A stretch of DNA of 64,000 nt, from the NCBI RefSeq assembly GCF_900111075.1, contig NZ_FOFZ01000002.1:310001-374000 (forward strand). Direction: 5' to 3'. Each line of letters begins with the position of its first letter. The stretch's first letter is position 1. The stretch is from Flavobacterium frigoris (lineage in GTDB: Bacteria > Bacteroidota > Bacteroidia > Flavobacteriales > Flavobacteriaceae). Both the position numbers and the translations under genes were made by a program. Shown here one piece after another: positions 1-8,431 of the stretch. The notes beneath the pieces are model-generated. The model was given only the letters and a program-made list of their open reading frames with translations, ran no database searches and had not been told where the DNA came from.

Positions 1-824
1 AAATTCAAAGTGGCGAAGGAGATGTTAACACTATTGGGGAAGGATCAATGAGACGTTCTTTACAAGAAGCAAGAAAAAACAAAGATGTAAAAGCGATTGT
101 ACTTCGTATTGATAGTCCGGGTGGAAGCGCACTTACATCCGATTTAATTTGGAGAGAAATAGAATTAACTAAAAAAGTAAAACCTATCGTTGTTTCTATG
201 GGTAATTATGCCGCTTCTGGAGGGTATTACATTGCTTGTAATGCTAATACTATTTTTGCCCAAAACAATACCATAACTGGCTCGATAGGCGTTTTTGGAA
301 TACTACCTAATTTTAGTCAACTAACAACTAAACTTGGTATCCACACAGAGCAAGTAAATACACATGAGAATTCTGCTCGATATAGCCCATTTGTACCACT
401 AGACGAAAAATTTAAGGCAGTGACTCTGGAAGGCGTAGAACATATTTACAAAACGTTCGTAACCCATGTCGCCGAAGGACGAAAAATGACTTTCGCACAA
501 GTAGACTCTATTGCTCAAGGAAGAGTTTGGGCAGGTTCAGAAGCCATAAAGATTGGTCTTATTGATAAAATTGGAGGTCTGGACGATGCAATAAAGGAAG
601 CAGCCGCTTTAGCAAAAGTAAAAACCTACAAAACACAAAACTATCCTGAATATAAAAAAGATTTAAATGATCTTTTGGCCAACTTCCCTTTTGCACAGTC
701 TAAAGAAGCTTTTATAAAAGAGGAAATAGGAGAAGAAAACTACAAATTATTGCAAGAAATAAAAAAAATAAAATCTCAAAAAGGAGTCCAAATGGCGATG
801 CCATTTGAAATAAATATACAATAG
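1..824 (+). CDS. sppA: Signal peptide peptidase SppA, C-terminal part (5' end outside window)
   Basis: The reading frame is open from the window edge (codons in phase from position 3), so the ATG at 48 is internal and the N-terminal half is missing. The S49 serine-peptidase fold is recognisable: RIDSPGGSA, then MGNYAASGGYYIA, whose serine (codon 216-218) matches the SppA nucleophile, then TGSIGVFG and RVWAGSEA with GLIDKIGG. In the long SppA form the catalytic lysine lies in the N-terminal half, so it cannot be checked here. The family degrades leftover signal peptides in the inner membrane. An intrinsic terminator follows 20 bases after the stop. Family assignment is secure. Confidence 0.93.
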   Translation, partial: IQSGEGDVNTIGEGSMRRSLQEARKNKDVKAIVLRIDSPGGSALTSDLIWREIELTKKVKPIVVSMGNYAASGGYYIACNANTIFAQNNTITGSIGVFGILPNFSQLTTKLGIHTEQVNTHENSARYSPFVPLDEKFKAVTLEGVEHIYKTFVTHVAEGRKMTFAQVDSIAQGRVWAGSEAIKIGLIDKIGGLDDAIKEAAALAKVKTYKTQNYPEYKKDLNDLLANFPFAQSKEAFIKEEIGEENYKLLQEIKKIKSQKGVQMAMPFEINIQ

Positions 825-844
825 ATAAAGACACTTTAAAAATT

Positions 845-879
845 AAATCCGTTTGATCTCTTTTTCAAACGGATTTTTT
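845..879 (+). terminator. Intrinsic terminator of sppA
   Basis: Perfect 11-bp stem AAATCCGTTTG/CAAACGGATTT (845-855 with 866-876), 10-nt loop, T-run ending at 879. It directly follows the sppA stop. Confidence 0.85.
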
Positions 880-1053
880 ATGCTTTTTAAAATCGGAAGT
901 ACAAGGGAATTTATCTCTATATTCGATAAAAAAATAAGCAATCTATCATTTATGAAAACTTTAGAGTCTGACTAATTCATTAAAATGGTATTTTTGTAAT
1001 AAATTACGGCAACATATTTGCTATATAACCAGTAAACAAAACATCTAAAACAT

Positions 1054-3693
1054 ATGTTAAGTAAAATTTTAAAAATAGTTGGAAGTATACTTATTCTACT
1101 AGCAGTAACCTTATTTGCAGTTCCTTATTTTTTCAAAGATCAAATAAAAGCAAAAATTACAGAGGCGATAAATAAAAAAGTAGATGCCAACGTCAGTTTT
1201 ATAGATGCTGATTTGAGTCTCTTTAAAAACTTCCCCAATGCTAATGTTACTTTATACCAGTTGAACATTATAAATAAAGCACCTTTTAAAGGTGACACTT
1301 TAGTATCAATCGAAGAAATAGATTTGAAAATGTCTATTAAAGAACTTTTTAAAGGGAAAGACGAAGCCATGGACATTCAAGGAATAGCCACAAAAAACGG
1401 TATGATAAATATTCTTTTCAATAAAGACGGAATAGGAAATTATGACATTGCTATAAAAAACGAAGAGACTAGTGCAGGCAAACCCTTAAAATTAAATATT
1501 CAAAAGTATGAAATTGAGAACTTCAAGTTCAAGTACTTTGACGAAAGTTCAAAAATAAAAATGGTGATTGACAGTATAAACCATGAAGGAACTGGCGACT
1601 TTGCAGCATCAAAATTAGATTTGGTCACAAAATCAACTGCAAAAATCACCCTTGACATGGATAAAGTCAACTACATGAAAAATGTTCCGGTAACATTAGA
1701 CGCCGTTTTAGGTATTGATTTAGACAAAAGCAAATATACTTTCAAAGAAAACAAAGCATTAATCAATCAATTACCGCTAGAATTTGATGGGTTTATTCAA
1801 CTTGTTGAGGCTGGTCAGGAATATGATTTAAAATTTAAAACACCTACATCGTCCTTTAAAAATTTCCTTGGAATTATCCCGGCAGTTTACGCCGCAAATT
1901 TAGATAACGTAAAGACAACAGGTGATTTTACCGTTGTTGGTTTCGCAAAAGGATTGTATTCAGATACAACGGTACCAAAATTCAATATCGACATCGCTTC
2001 AAACAATGCTTCGGTTCAGTATCCTGATTTACCAAAATCAATTCAAAATATAATAATCGATAGTAAAATTATAAATGAAACCGGAATTTTAAACGACACT
2101 TATATCAATCTTGACAAACTTTCTTTTAGAATAGATCAAGATGTTTTTAATGCCAAAGCAAACATTAGAAATATTACTGAAAATGCACTTGTCGATGCTG
2201 TATTAAAGGGAACAATCAATTTAGCAAATGTATCAAAAGCTTATCCTATAAAATTAGAAAAGCCATTAACTGGAGTTTTAAAAGCGGATGTAACCACTAA
2301 ATTTGACATGTTATCTGTGGAAAAAAGCCAATATGACAAAATCAATAATGCCGGAACTATGAGTTTATCTGGTTTTAAATATGCAGATGAAAATGGCAAA
2401 ACAATGAACATCAGCAACGCCTTGATTCAGTTTAATCCTAGTCAGGTGAATTTAAAACAATTTGACGCTACAACAGGAAAAAGTGACTTAAGTGTTACTG
2501 GAATTTTAGAAAATTTTTATGGCTTTATTTTTAAGAACCAAGAGTTGAAAGGAAATTTCAATCTGAATTCAAATCAGTTGGACGTTAGCGATTTCATGAC
2601 TACAGCAGAAGCTGGTAAAACAAATGAGAAAACAGAAGCGATGAAAATCCCTGCCTTTTTAAACTGTTCTCTTACCGCCAAAGCAAATACTGTACTGTAT
2701 GATAATTTAACATTGAAAGACGTATCCGGAAAATTGATTGTTAAGGACGAGAAGCTGACAATGGAAAACATAAAAACTACTGTTTTTGATGGAAACATTG
2801 GTTTGAACGGAGCCGTTTCCACAAAAGGAAAAGTACCGACTTTTAACATGGATCTCTCGCTGAAGCAAGTGGACATCGCACAGTCATTTACCCAATTGGA
2901 TCTATTGAAAAAACTGGCTCCTATTGCAGGAATTATTAATGGTAAATTGAATTCAACAATCAAACTGAACGGAAATCTTGACGCTACTGCCATGAGACCT
3001 GATTTAAAAACATTAACTGGAGATTTATTAGGGCAATTACTTTCGACCACCCTAAATTCTAATAACTCCACTTTGTTAACTGCATTAGGCTCTAATTTGA
3101 AATTCATTGACGTCAGTAAAATTAATTTAAACGATTTAAAGGCAGCTATTACTTTTAAAGACGGAATGGTAAGCGTAAAACCTTTTAACATCAATTACAA
3201 AGATATCAAAGCAACTATTGGTGGAACACATGGTTTTGACCAAAGCATGAAGTACAATATCAAATTTGATGTACCTGCCAAATATTTAGGATCAGAAGCC
3301 AATGCGTTAATCGCAAGACTGACTCCGGCAGAAGCCGCTAAACTAGAAAGTATCCCCGTTAATGCTTCATTGACAGGCAATTTTACGAGTCCAAAAATAT
3401 CCACTGATATCGCAACTGCAGTAACTAATCTGACTAATCAATTGGTGCAGCAACAAAAAGAACGATTGGTAAAACAAGGAACATCTTCATTGACTGATTT
3501 AATCAATAAAAACAAAAAAACGGGTGACACGACTAAAACAGTGATTCCAGCAAAAAAGGAAGAAGTGAAAGCAGCCGTTCAAACAAAAGCTAAAGAAGAG
3601 GTAAAAGCTAAAGCGACCGATTTAATCAATGGTTTGTTTAAGAAAAAGAAAACTGCTGAGCCAAAACCAGCAGAACCTGAAACGACACCATAA
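1054..3693 (+). CDS. AsmA-family envelope protein (879 aa)
   Basis: One N-terminal membrane helix (about residues 5-27) is followed by a long mixed-strand region. The opening after the helix (FKDQIKAKITEAINKKVDANVSF) and the C-terminal part (about 560-790, with repeated amphipathic strand pairs) resemble the AsmA/AsmA_2 families, large periplasmic proteins linked to outer-membrane biogenesis and, for some relatives, phospholipid transport. The tail (about 800-879) is Lys/Ala/Glu-rich and looks unstructured. Transcribed alone, with a strong terminator just downstream. A TATTTTTG hexamer-like -7 box at 989-996 lacks a clear -33 partner. Exact role in this organism is unknown. Confidence 0.8.
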   Translation: MLSKILKIVGSILILLAVTLFAVPYFFKDQIKAKITEAINKKVDANVSFIDADLSLFKNFPNANVTLYQLNIINKAPFKGDTLVSIEEIDLKMSIKELFKGKDEAMDIQGIATKNGMINILFNKDGIGNYDIAIKNEETSAGKPLKLNIQKYEIENFKFKYFDESSKIKMVIDSINHEGTGDFAASKLDLVTKSTAKITLDMDKVNYMKNVPVTLDAVLGIDLDKSKYTFKENKALINQLPLEFDGFIQLVEAGQEYDLKFKTPTSSFKNFLGIIPAVYAANLDNVKTTGDFTVVGFAKGLYSDTTVPKFNIDIASNNASVQYPDLPKSIQNIIIDSKIINETGILNDTYINLDKLSFRIDQDVFNAKANIRNITENALVDAVLKGTINLANVSKAYPIKLEKPLTGVLKADVTTKFDMLSVEKSQYDKINNAGTMSLSGFKYADENGKTMNISNALIQFNPSQVNLKQFDATTGKSDLSVTGILENFYGFIFKNQELKGNFNLNSNQLDVSDFMTTAEAGKTNEKTEAMKIPAFLNCSLTAKANTVLYDNLTLKDVSGKLIVKDEKLTMENIKTTVFDGNIGLNGAVSTKGKVPTFNMDLSLKQVDIAQSFTQLDLLKKLAPIAGIINGKLNSTIKLNGNLDATAMRPDLKTLTGDLLGQLLSTTLNSNNSTLLTALGSNLKFIDVSKINLNDLKAAITFKDGMVSVKPFNINYKDIKATIGGTHGFDQSMKYNIKFDVPAKYLGSEANALIARLTPAEAAKLESIPVNASLTGNFTSPKISTDIATAVTNLTNQLVQQQKERLVKQGTSSLTDLINKNKKTGDTTKTVIPAKKEEVKAAVQTKAKEEVKAKATDLINGLFKKKKTAEPKPAEPETTP

Positions 3694-3719
3694 ATTTTAA
3701 GGTTTATTTCAGTGAAATA

Positions 3720-3760
3720 AAAAAGGAGTACTCCATACAAGTTTGTGAGTACTCCTTTTT
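3720..3760. terminator. Bidirectional intrinsic terminator between the AsmA gene and the DUF2797 gene
   Basis: Perfect 14-bp stem AAAAAGGAGTACTC/GAGTACTCCTTTTT (3720-3733 with 3747-3760). T-tracts lie on the 3' side of both strands, so it could stop transcription from either direction. Confidence 0.85.
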
Positions 3761-3949
3761 ACTTATAAAAAAAGTGTTTACAATTCTTTTGAGTGTGTGT
3801 TATTTTCAATAATTATATTTTTTCACTCGGTTTTAAATGAGGTCTATTATCAAAAATATACGATTCATACAGCTAATTATTGTGCTATATTTTGAAGAAA
3901 AATATTTTTCTTGTTTTTTCAAAATGGTCACGCCCAAATCCTAGAAATA

Positions 3950-4744
3950 TTAAACTGAAATCTTGACTACATAACCCTCAGAACTGCGAACGTTAAACAC
4001 CGTGCCATCTTCAAATAAAAGATACTGCCCTTTTATCCCTGTGAGTTTTCCTTGAAAACTGGGAGTCTTATCCAGGCTTAAGCTTTTTACTTTGATAGGG
4101 TATTGTAAAACCGGATAATGCATTTCGTATAAATCATTTTTATTCAAAAAGAAATACTCTTTAACTTCCTCTGGAATAAGGTTTTCTAGCTTTAATCTTT
4201 CGGCAACTAAATCAACATGTTCCACAGTATTGGTTAACATTTTTCTCCAATTAGTTTTATCAGCATAGTGATTTTTAAGGGCTACCTCAGTGATTCCAGC
4301 CAAATAACGATTCGGCACTTCCACAATTGAAATGGCTTCATTTGCTCCTTGATCAATCCATCGTGTAGGCATTTGAGTTTTTCGGGTTACCCCTACTTTT
4401 ACCTCACTAGACAAGGCTAAATAAACAATATGGGGTTGCAATTGCACTTTTTCCTCATATGCCAAATCTCTATCCTGAATCCCGAGATGTGCGGTACTCA
4501 ATTCCGGTCTCATAATCCAATCTCCCACTGCAGCGCTCGAATAAAAACAATCGTAACAACAACCTTGACGAAATATTTTTTTCTTCTTTTTACAATTTAA
4601 ACATTGGTATCCCACAAAATTAATTTCAAGGCTTTTATCCAATAATTGATTCACATTTAAAAAACTATCTTCAAACACTAAATAATATTGAATTGGATTC
4701 CCAAATTCAGTTTGCATTTTAGTAAGTACACCTTCGTATTGCAT
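3950..4744 (-). CDS. DUF2797 family protein (264 aa)
   Basis: Recognised as DUF2797 by the zinc-ribbon-like CLNCKKKKK..CCYDC segment (about residues 49-66) and the block VYLALSSEVKVGVTR followed by RWIDQGA, a GIY-YIG-nuclease-like signature. Biochemical function is not established. It is divergent from the GH3 gene, with only 94 bases between their start codons, so the two probably share a control region. The start at 4744 is the natural one because the protein opens with MQYEGVLTKM. No signal peptide, so cytosolic. Confidence 0.82.
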   Translation of the reverse strand: MQYEGVLTKMQTEFGNPIQYYLVFEDSFLNVNQLLDKSLEINFVGYQCLNCKKKKKIFRQGCCYDCFYSSAAVGDWIMRPELSTAHLGIQDRDLAYEEKVQLQPHIVYLALSSEVKVGVTRKTQMPTRWIDQGANEAISIVEVPNRYLAGITEVALKNHYADKTNWRKMLTNTVEHVDLVAERLKLENLIPEEVKEYFFLNKNDLYEMHYPVLQYPIKVKSLSLDKTPSFQGKLTGIKGQYLLFEDGTVFNVRSSEGYVVKISV

Positions 4745-4763
4745 TAAGTTTGATTTTTAAAGT

Positions 4764-4792
4764 TTGATGTATGACAAATTTTGTTATTTTTG
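4764..4792 (+). promoter_or_regulatory. Predicted promoter of the GH3 gene
   Basis: TTG (4764-4766), 18-nt spacer, TATTTTTG (4785-4792) matches the flavobacterial TTG/TAnnTTTG pattern. The start codon is at 4839, giving a leader of about 40 nt. Confidence 0.6.
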
Positions 4793-4800
4793 GTAAAGTT

Positions 4801-4828
4801 ATAATTCATAACTCATAATTCATAACTC
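4801..4828 (+). repeat. Two tandem copies of a 14-bp unit in the GH3 leader
   Basis: The unit ATAATTCATAACTC occurs twice in direct succession (4801-4814 and 4815-4828), inside the predicted 5' leader of the GH3 gene. Confidence 0.8.
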
Positions 4829-4838
4829 CCATCAAATA

Positions 4839-6365
4839 ATGCCTATTCAATTAATAAATTCATTTGCGTCCTGGGTTCTAAAACAACGAATCCATCAGAT
4901 CGAACTTTTCCTGAAATACCCAAATGAGGTGCAGGATGAGCTGCTTATGAATTTAATTCAATCAGCAAAAAATACGGAGTTAGGTAAAAAATACGATTTT
5001 GATTCCACTAATTCTTATACCACTTTTGTAGATAGAGTTCCGATCAGCAGCTATGAAGAATTTCAACCTTTGATAGAACGAACCCGAAGCGGTGAACAAA
5101 ATCTATTTTGGGAAACCCCTATAAAATGGTTTGCAAAATCAAGCGGAACAACTAATGCTAAAAGTAAATTTATTCCAGTAAGTCCTGAAGCATTAGAAGA
5201 TTGTCATTATAAAGGAAGTAAGGATTTGCTGTGCATGTATTTAAACAACAATGAAAACTCCGAACTTTTTACAGGAAAAAGTCTCCGTTTAGGAGGGAGT
5301 TCTCAAATATACGAGGACAACAACTCCTTTTTTGGTGATTTGTCTGCCATTCTGATTGAGAACATGCCTATTTGGGCTGAATTCAGTAGTACACCGAGCA
5401 ATAAAATTTCACTTATGAGTGAATGGGAAGCAAAAATTGCCGCTATCATTAATGAAACTAAAAAAGAAAATGTAACTAGTTTTGCAGGTGTTCCGTCCTG
5501 GATGTTAGTTTTAATGAATAAAATGCTCGAAAAAACCGGAAAAGGAAATCTACTTGAAATTTGGCCCAACCTAGAAGTTTATTTCCATGGCGGTGTCAAT
5601 TTTGAGCCTTACCGCGATCAATACCGAAAAATACTCCCTAAAAAGGATTTTAAATATTACGAAATATACAACGCTTCCGAAGGCTTTTTTGCGATTCAGG
5701 ATCTCAACAATTCCAGTGATTTATTGTTAATGCTCGATTACGGAATCTTCTATGAATTTATTCCAATGGATACTTTTGGAACTCCAAATCAAAAGGTAGT
5801 CCGTTTAGCCGATGTAGAAATTTTTAAAAATTACGCCATTGTAATAACTACAAACTCCGGTTTATGGCGTTATTTGATTGGTGACACGGTTCGTTTTACC
5901 TCTTTAAGCCCGTACCGTATTCGAGTGACAGGGAGAACAAAACACCACATCAACGTATTTGGAGAAGAATTGATGGTCGAAAACACAGATATGGCTATTG
6001 CCAAAGCTTGTAAAATGACCCAGAACGAAGTGGTAGATTACACCGTTGCCCCAGTTTTTATGATTGACAAAGAAAAAGGAGCGCATGAATGGATGATCGA
6101 ATTTAAAGAAACTCCAAAATGCATTGACACGTTCCGAAATATATTAGACGAAACATTACAATCTCTTAATTCAGATTACGAGGCCAAACGCCGTAACAAC
6201 ATGACTCTAAACCCACTGATTATTAATGTCGCCCGCAAAAACTTGTTTTATGACTGGCTAAAAGACAGAGATAAGCTAGGTGGCCAACATAAAATCCCTA
6301 GACTGTCTAATCAAAGAGATTATTTAGAACAATTGAAAAGTATGCAAATGGAGTTAATTGGATAA
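4839..6365 (+). CDS. GH3-family acyl-acid-amide synthetase-like protein (508 aa)
   Basis: Belongs to the GH3 (auxin-responsive promoter) branch of adenylate-forming enzymes. The nucleotide-binding motif KSSGTTNAKSKFIP is at about residues 100-112. YNASEGFFAIQD at about 278 and the C-terminal hinge YRIRVTGRTKHHINVFGEEL (about 358-377) also fit. Plant members join acids to amino acids through an acyl-adenylate; the bacterial substrate is unknown. The length is close to the usual 500-600 residues. Divergent from DUF2797, a pairing that recalls other Bacteroidota (memory, not searched). Confidence 0.85.
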   Translation: MPIQLINSFASWVLKQRIHQIELFLKYPNEVQDELLMNLIQSAKNTELGKKYDFDSTNSYTTFVDRVPISSYEEFQPLIERTRSGEQNLFWETPIKWFAKSSGTTNAKSKFIPVSPEALEDCHYKGSKDLLCMYLNNNENSELFTGKSLRLGGSSQIYEDNNSFFGDLSAILIENMPIWAEFSSTPSNKISLMSEWEAKIAAIINETKKENVTSFAGVPSWMLVLMNKMLEKTGKGNLLEIWPNLEVYFHGGVNFEPYRDQYRKILPKKDFKYYEIYNASEGFFAIQDLNNSSDLLLMLDYGIFYEFIPMDTFGTPNQKVVRLADVEIFKNYAIVITTNSGLWRYLIGDTVRFTSLSPYRIRVTGRTKHHINVFGEELMVENTDMAIAKACKMTQNEVVDYTVAPVFMIDKEKGAHEWMIEFKETPKCIDTFRNILDETLQSLNSDYEAKRRNNMTLNPLIINVARKNLFYDWLKDRDKLGGQHKIPRLSNQRDYLEQLKSMQMELIG

Positions 6366-6505
6366 GCAATTTTTATAAGATATTTAGCTAGATTGAGTAA
6401 GTATAGGAATATACTAAAGCAATTTAAACGAAAGGTGAAATTGATGTATTTTTTTTGTAAGCTAATTCTATTATTATATCTTGTGGATTATTTAAAATTC
6501 ACTTC

Positions 6506-7177
6506 ATGATTACATCCAACGTATTTCTAGTTGACGACCATCCTATGACTGTCGATAGCTATAGAAGTCTAATTTCACAAATAAAAACTAAAGCTACAGA
6601 TGATAATTTTGTAACAGCATTTTCTTGTGAACAAGCATATAATAGGATTATTGAAAAACACAACGATCAAGAAAACTTTGATGTTGCCCTTGTAGATATA
6701 AGTTTGCCTGCCTATCCAGCTAAAAATCTACTTACAGGTATTGATGTAGCTAAACTCATTAGGAATTATTTCCCCGCGTGTAAAATAATATTACTCACTA
6801 TGCACAGTGAACCTGCAATTGTCACAACTGCCAAACACGAAGTTAATCCAGAAGGCTTCATTTTAAAGAGTGATATAGATGCAACAAGTTTTGTAACGGC
6901 GTATCAATCTATAACGCTAGGTGCCACCTTTTACAGCGATACCATTAGTAAAACACAAAACAACACCATCATAAAGAAACTAAATTTTGATGCTATTGAT
7001 TTACAAATCTTAGTTTTAATTGACAAAAAAATTAAAACCAAAGACATGCCAAATCATATAGACCTTTCCTTGAGTGCTATTGAGAAAAGGAAAGCGTGTA
7101 TAAAAAACACACTATTAAAAGAAAAAAGCAGTAACAAAGAACTAATCGTAGAAGCAAAAAAATTACGACTAACTTAA
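6506..7177 (+). CDS. Orphan response regulator with C-terminal HTH-like region (223 aa)
   Basis: The receiver domain covers about residues 4-135: acidic pair D10/D11, phospho-acceptor D64 in ALVDISLP, T98 in ILLTMH and K121 in GFILKSD. The C-terminal part (about 150-205) is shorter and less conserved than a classical LuxR helix-turn-helix but has its general shape (DIQILVLIDKKIKTKDM.., then SLSAIEKRKACIKNTL). No histidine kinase lies nearby. The gene is immediately upstream of a double-glycine peptide gene with paired direct repeats in its promoter, so local control of bacteriocin production is the natural inference. LuxR/NarL family membership is likely but not certain. Confidence 0.8.
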   Translation: MITSNVFLVDDHPMTVDSYRSLISQIKTKATDDNFVTAFSCEQAYNRIIEKHNDQENFDVALVDISLPAYPAKNLLTGIDVAKLIRNYFPACKIILLTMHSEPAIVTTAKHEVNPEGFILKSDIDATSFVTAYQSITLGATFYSDTISKTQNNTIIKKLNFDAIDLQILVLIDKKIKTKDMPNHIDLSLSAIEKRKACIKNTLLKEKSSNKELIVEAKKLRLT

Positions 7178-7189
7178 TTTATAGTAAAA

Positions 7190-7247
7190 AACCGTACTAT
7201 TTTAACATAATAACCGTAAAATAGATAGCAATAAAATAATACATTTG
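7190..7247 (+). promoter_or_regulatory. Predicted regulated promoter of the bacteriocin gene, with direct repeats
   Basis: AACCGTACTA (7190-7199) and AACCGTAAAA (7212-7221) are direct repeats 22 bp apart, two helical turns. They are followed after 18 nt by the -7-like box TACATTTG (7240-7247). No TTG -33 element is present where expected, so the second repeat occupies that place. An 8-bp inverted repeat CTATTTTA/TAAAATAG (7197-7204/7217-7224) overlaps them. This layout resembles activator-dependent promoters. Confidence 0.5.
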
Positions 7248-7331
7248 AAAAACGCTAGTAATCCAAAATTAAGTGCACGTAATTAGCGGACTACCTAGTA
7301 AACTATTATTAACCAATTAAATTATTATTTT

Positions 7332-7535
7332 ATGAAAACATTAGAATTAAATCAGATGGAAAATCTGGAAGGCGGAAAGTGGGCTTGTGCTGCAGGTATT
7401 GCAGGTGGATTCATGGTGGGTATGGCTTCTGCTACTGGTAACGGTATAGCGTTTGCTCTAGGGCCTGTAGGGGTTACATGGGGACTGATTGGAGGTATAG
7501 GCGGTGCCTTATTAGGTGGCTCAGCTGTATGCTAG
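7332..7535 (+). CDS. Class II bacteriocin-like precursor with double-glycine leader (67 aa)
   Basis: The leader MKTLELNQMENLEGG (15 residues) fits the double-glycine consensus cut by C39 peptidases, and a C39 exporter is encoded 1.5 kb downstream. The predicted mature peptide (residues 16-67, 52 aa) is very rich in Gly, Ala and other small hydrophobic residues, with GxxxG-like patterns (GLIGGIGGALLGG), as in membrane-active two-peptide bacteriocins. It has exactly two cysteines, C19 near the new N-terminus and C67 as the last residue, so a disulfide could nearly close the chain. The peptide could also be a signal rather than a toxin. Confidence 0.82.
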   Translation: MKTLELNQMENLEGGKWACAAGIAGGFMVGMASATGNGIAFALGPVGVTWGLIGGIGGALLGGSAVC

Positions 7536-7544
7536 AAAAAAAAA

Positions 7545-7578
7545 AACTAATTTGGTTTTGTATAAAACCAAATTAGTT
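7545..7578. terminator. Perfect 15-bp hairpin after the precursor gene (attenuator or processing stem)
   Basis: AACTAATTTGGTTTT (7545-7559) pairs perfectly with AAAACCAAATTAGTT (7564-7578) around a 4-nt loop. It starts 9 nt after the stop codon. On the plus strand the stem is followed by an A/T mix rather than a clean T-run, so partial read-through into the downstream genes is likely. Confidence 0.65.
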
Positions 7579-7631
7579 ATTTATAATTACAAACCATTTA
7601 TAAACTTTCTTTTAAACAATAATACATAGCT

Positions 7632-7796
7632 ATGCAAAAGATAACTCGTTTTTCAATTATAGGAATTTTAATTTCGCTAATTGTGTTAATATTTAAAGAT
7701 TCTAATGTTTCTAAGGTTTTAGCACTTTGTGCTTTAATCATTTTTACGATTATGTTTTTTTCTAACGTAAAAAAAGAAAAAAAAACTAAACAATGA
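7632..7796 (+). CDS. Small two-helix membrane protein of the bacteriocin locus (54 aa)
   Basis: An ATG-started frame encodes 54 residues beginning MQKITRFSIIGIL and ending KKEKKTKQ. Two hydrophobic stretches (about 7-20 and 28-45) and a basic tail suggest a double-spanning inner-membrane peptide. Its stop overlaps the next start in an ATGA arrangement (7793-7796), a strong sign of translational coupling and hence of a real gene. I recognise no family. Size, position and charge are compatible with a bacteriocin immunity or accessory protein, which is inference only. Confidence 0.65.
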   Translation: MQKITRFSIIGILISLIVLIFKDSNVSKVLALCALIIFTIMFFSNVKKEKKTKQ

Positions 7797-8422
7797 AAAT
7801 TAAATGGTCTTTCATACTTCTTACATTTTTAACTGTATTTATAAGTTTTTTTTTAATAAAATTACTTCATATTAATCAACTTTTGAATCTTAGTTTAACA
7901 AATACTTTAAAAAGTGATGATCTTGAAAAATACCTAAATCTTAGAGAAAAATGGGCTTTTGTAAGTTACTTGTTAATTCCAGTAATTATTCTCATTAAAT
8001 TGGTACTCATAAGTTCCATCTTGAATATTAGCATGTTCATGTTTAGTGAAAAAAAAATTAAATTTAAACAACTATTTCATATTATCATTAAAGCAGAATT
8101 CATTTTCTTACTAGTTCCAATATTTAAAATCATCTGGTTTTACTTTTTTAAAACAAATTACACGCTTGAAGATATACAATTTTTCTATCCATTGTCTGCA
8201 TTGAGTATTGTTGGTTATAAAGGATTAGAACCATGGTTAATATATCCTTTTCAAGTAATTAATTTATTTGAGCTAGCCTACTGGCTACTTCTCGCTTATT
8301 TTATTGGTAAAATTACCGAAACGAATATGGATCACGGATTAAAAATTGTTTCGTCTAGTTATGGTAGTGCACTGTTACTTTGGGTAGTGGTCATTATGTT
8401 TTTTACTTTGAACTACTCTTAA
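7793..8422 (+). CDS. Polytopic membrane protein of the bacteriocin locus (209 aa)
   Basis: Five likely membrane helices at about residues 5-25, 53-80, 100-119, 147-170 and 188-207, with short hydrophilic links. I do not recognise the family; the pattern is loosely like Yip1-type integral membrane proteins. Translation is coupled to the preceding 54-aa frame (ATGA overlap), and the thioredoxin-like gene starts 9 nt downstream, so it belongs to the same transcript. Immunity, peptide maturation or export assistance are all possible. Confidence 0.75.
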   Translation: MKIKWSFILLTFLTVFISFFLIKLLHINQLLNLSLTNTLKSDDLEKYLNLREKWAFVSYLLIPVIILIKLVLISSILNISMFMFSEKKIKFKQLFHIIIKAEFIFLLVPIFKIIWFYFFKTNYTLEDIQFFYPLSALSIVGYKGLEPWLIYPFQVINLFELAYWLLLAYFIGKITETNMDHGLKIVSSSYGSALLLWVVVIMFFTLNYS

Positions 8423-8431
8423 ACAATCTAA

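Noticed and set aside
2574..3194. Minus-strand 206-aa ORF
   Set aside because: Antisense of the AsmA-family gene, whose own frame is continuous and family-like.
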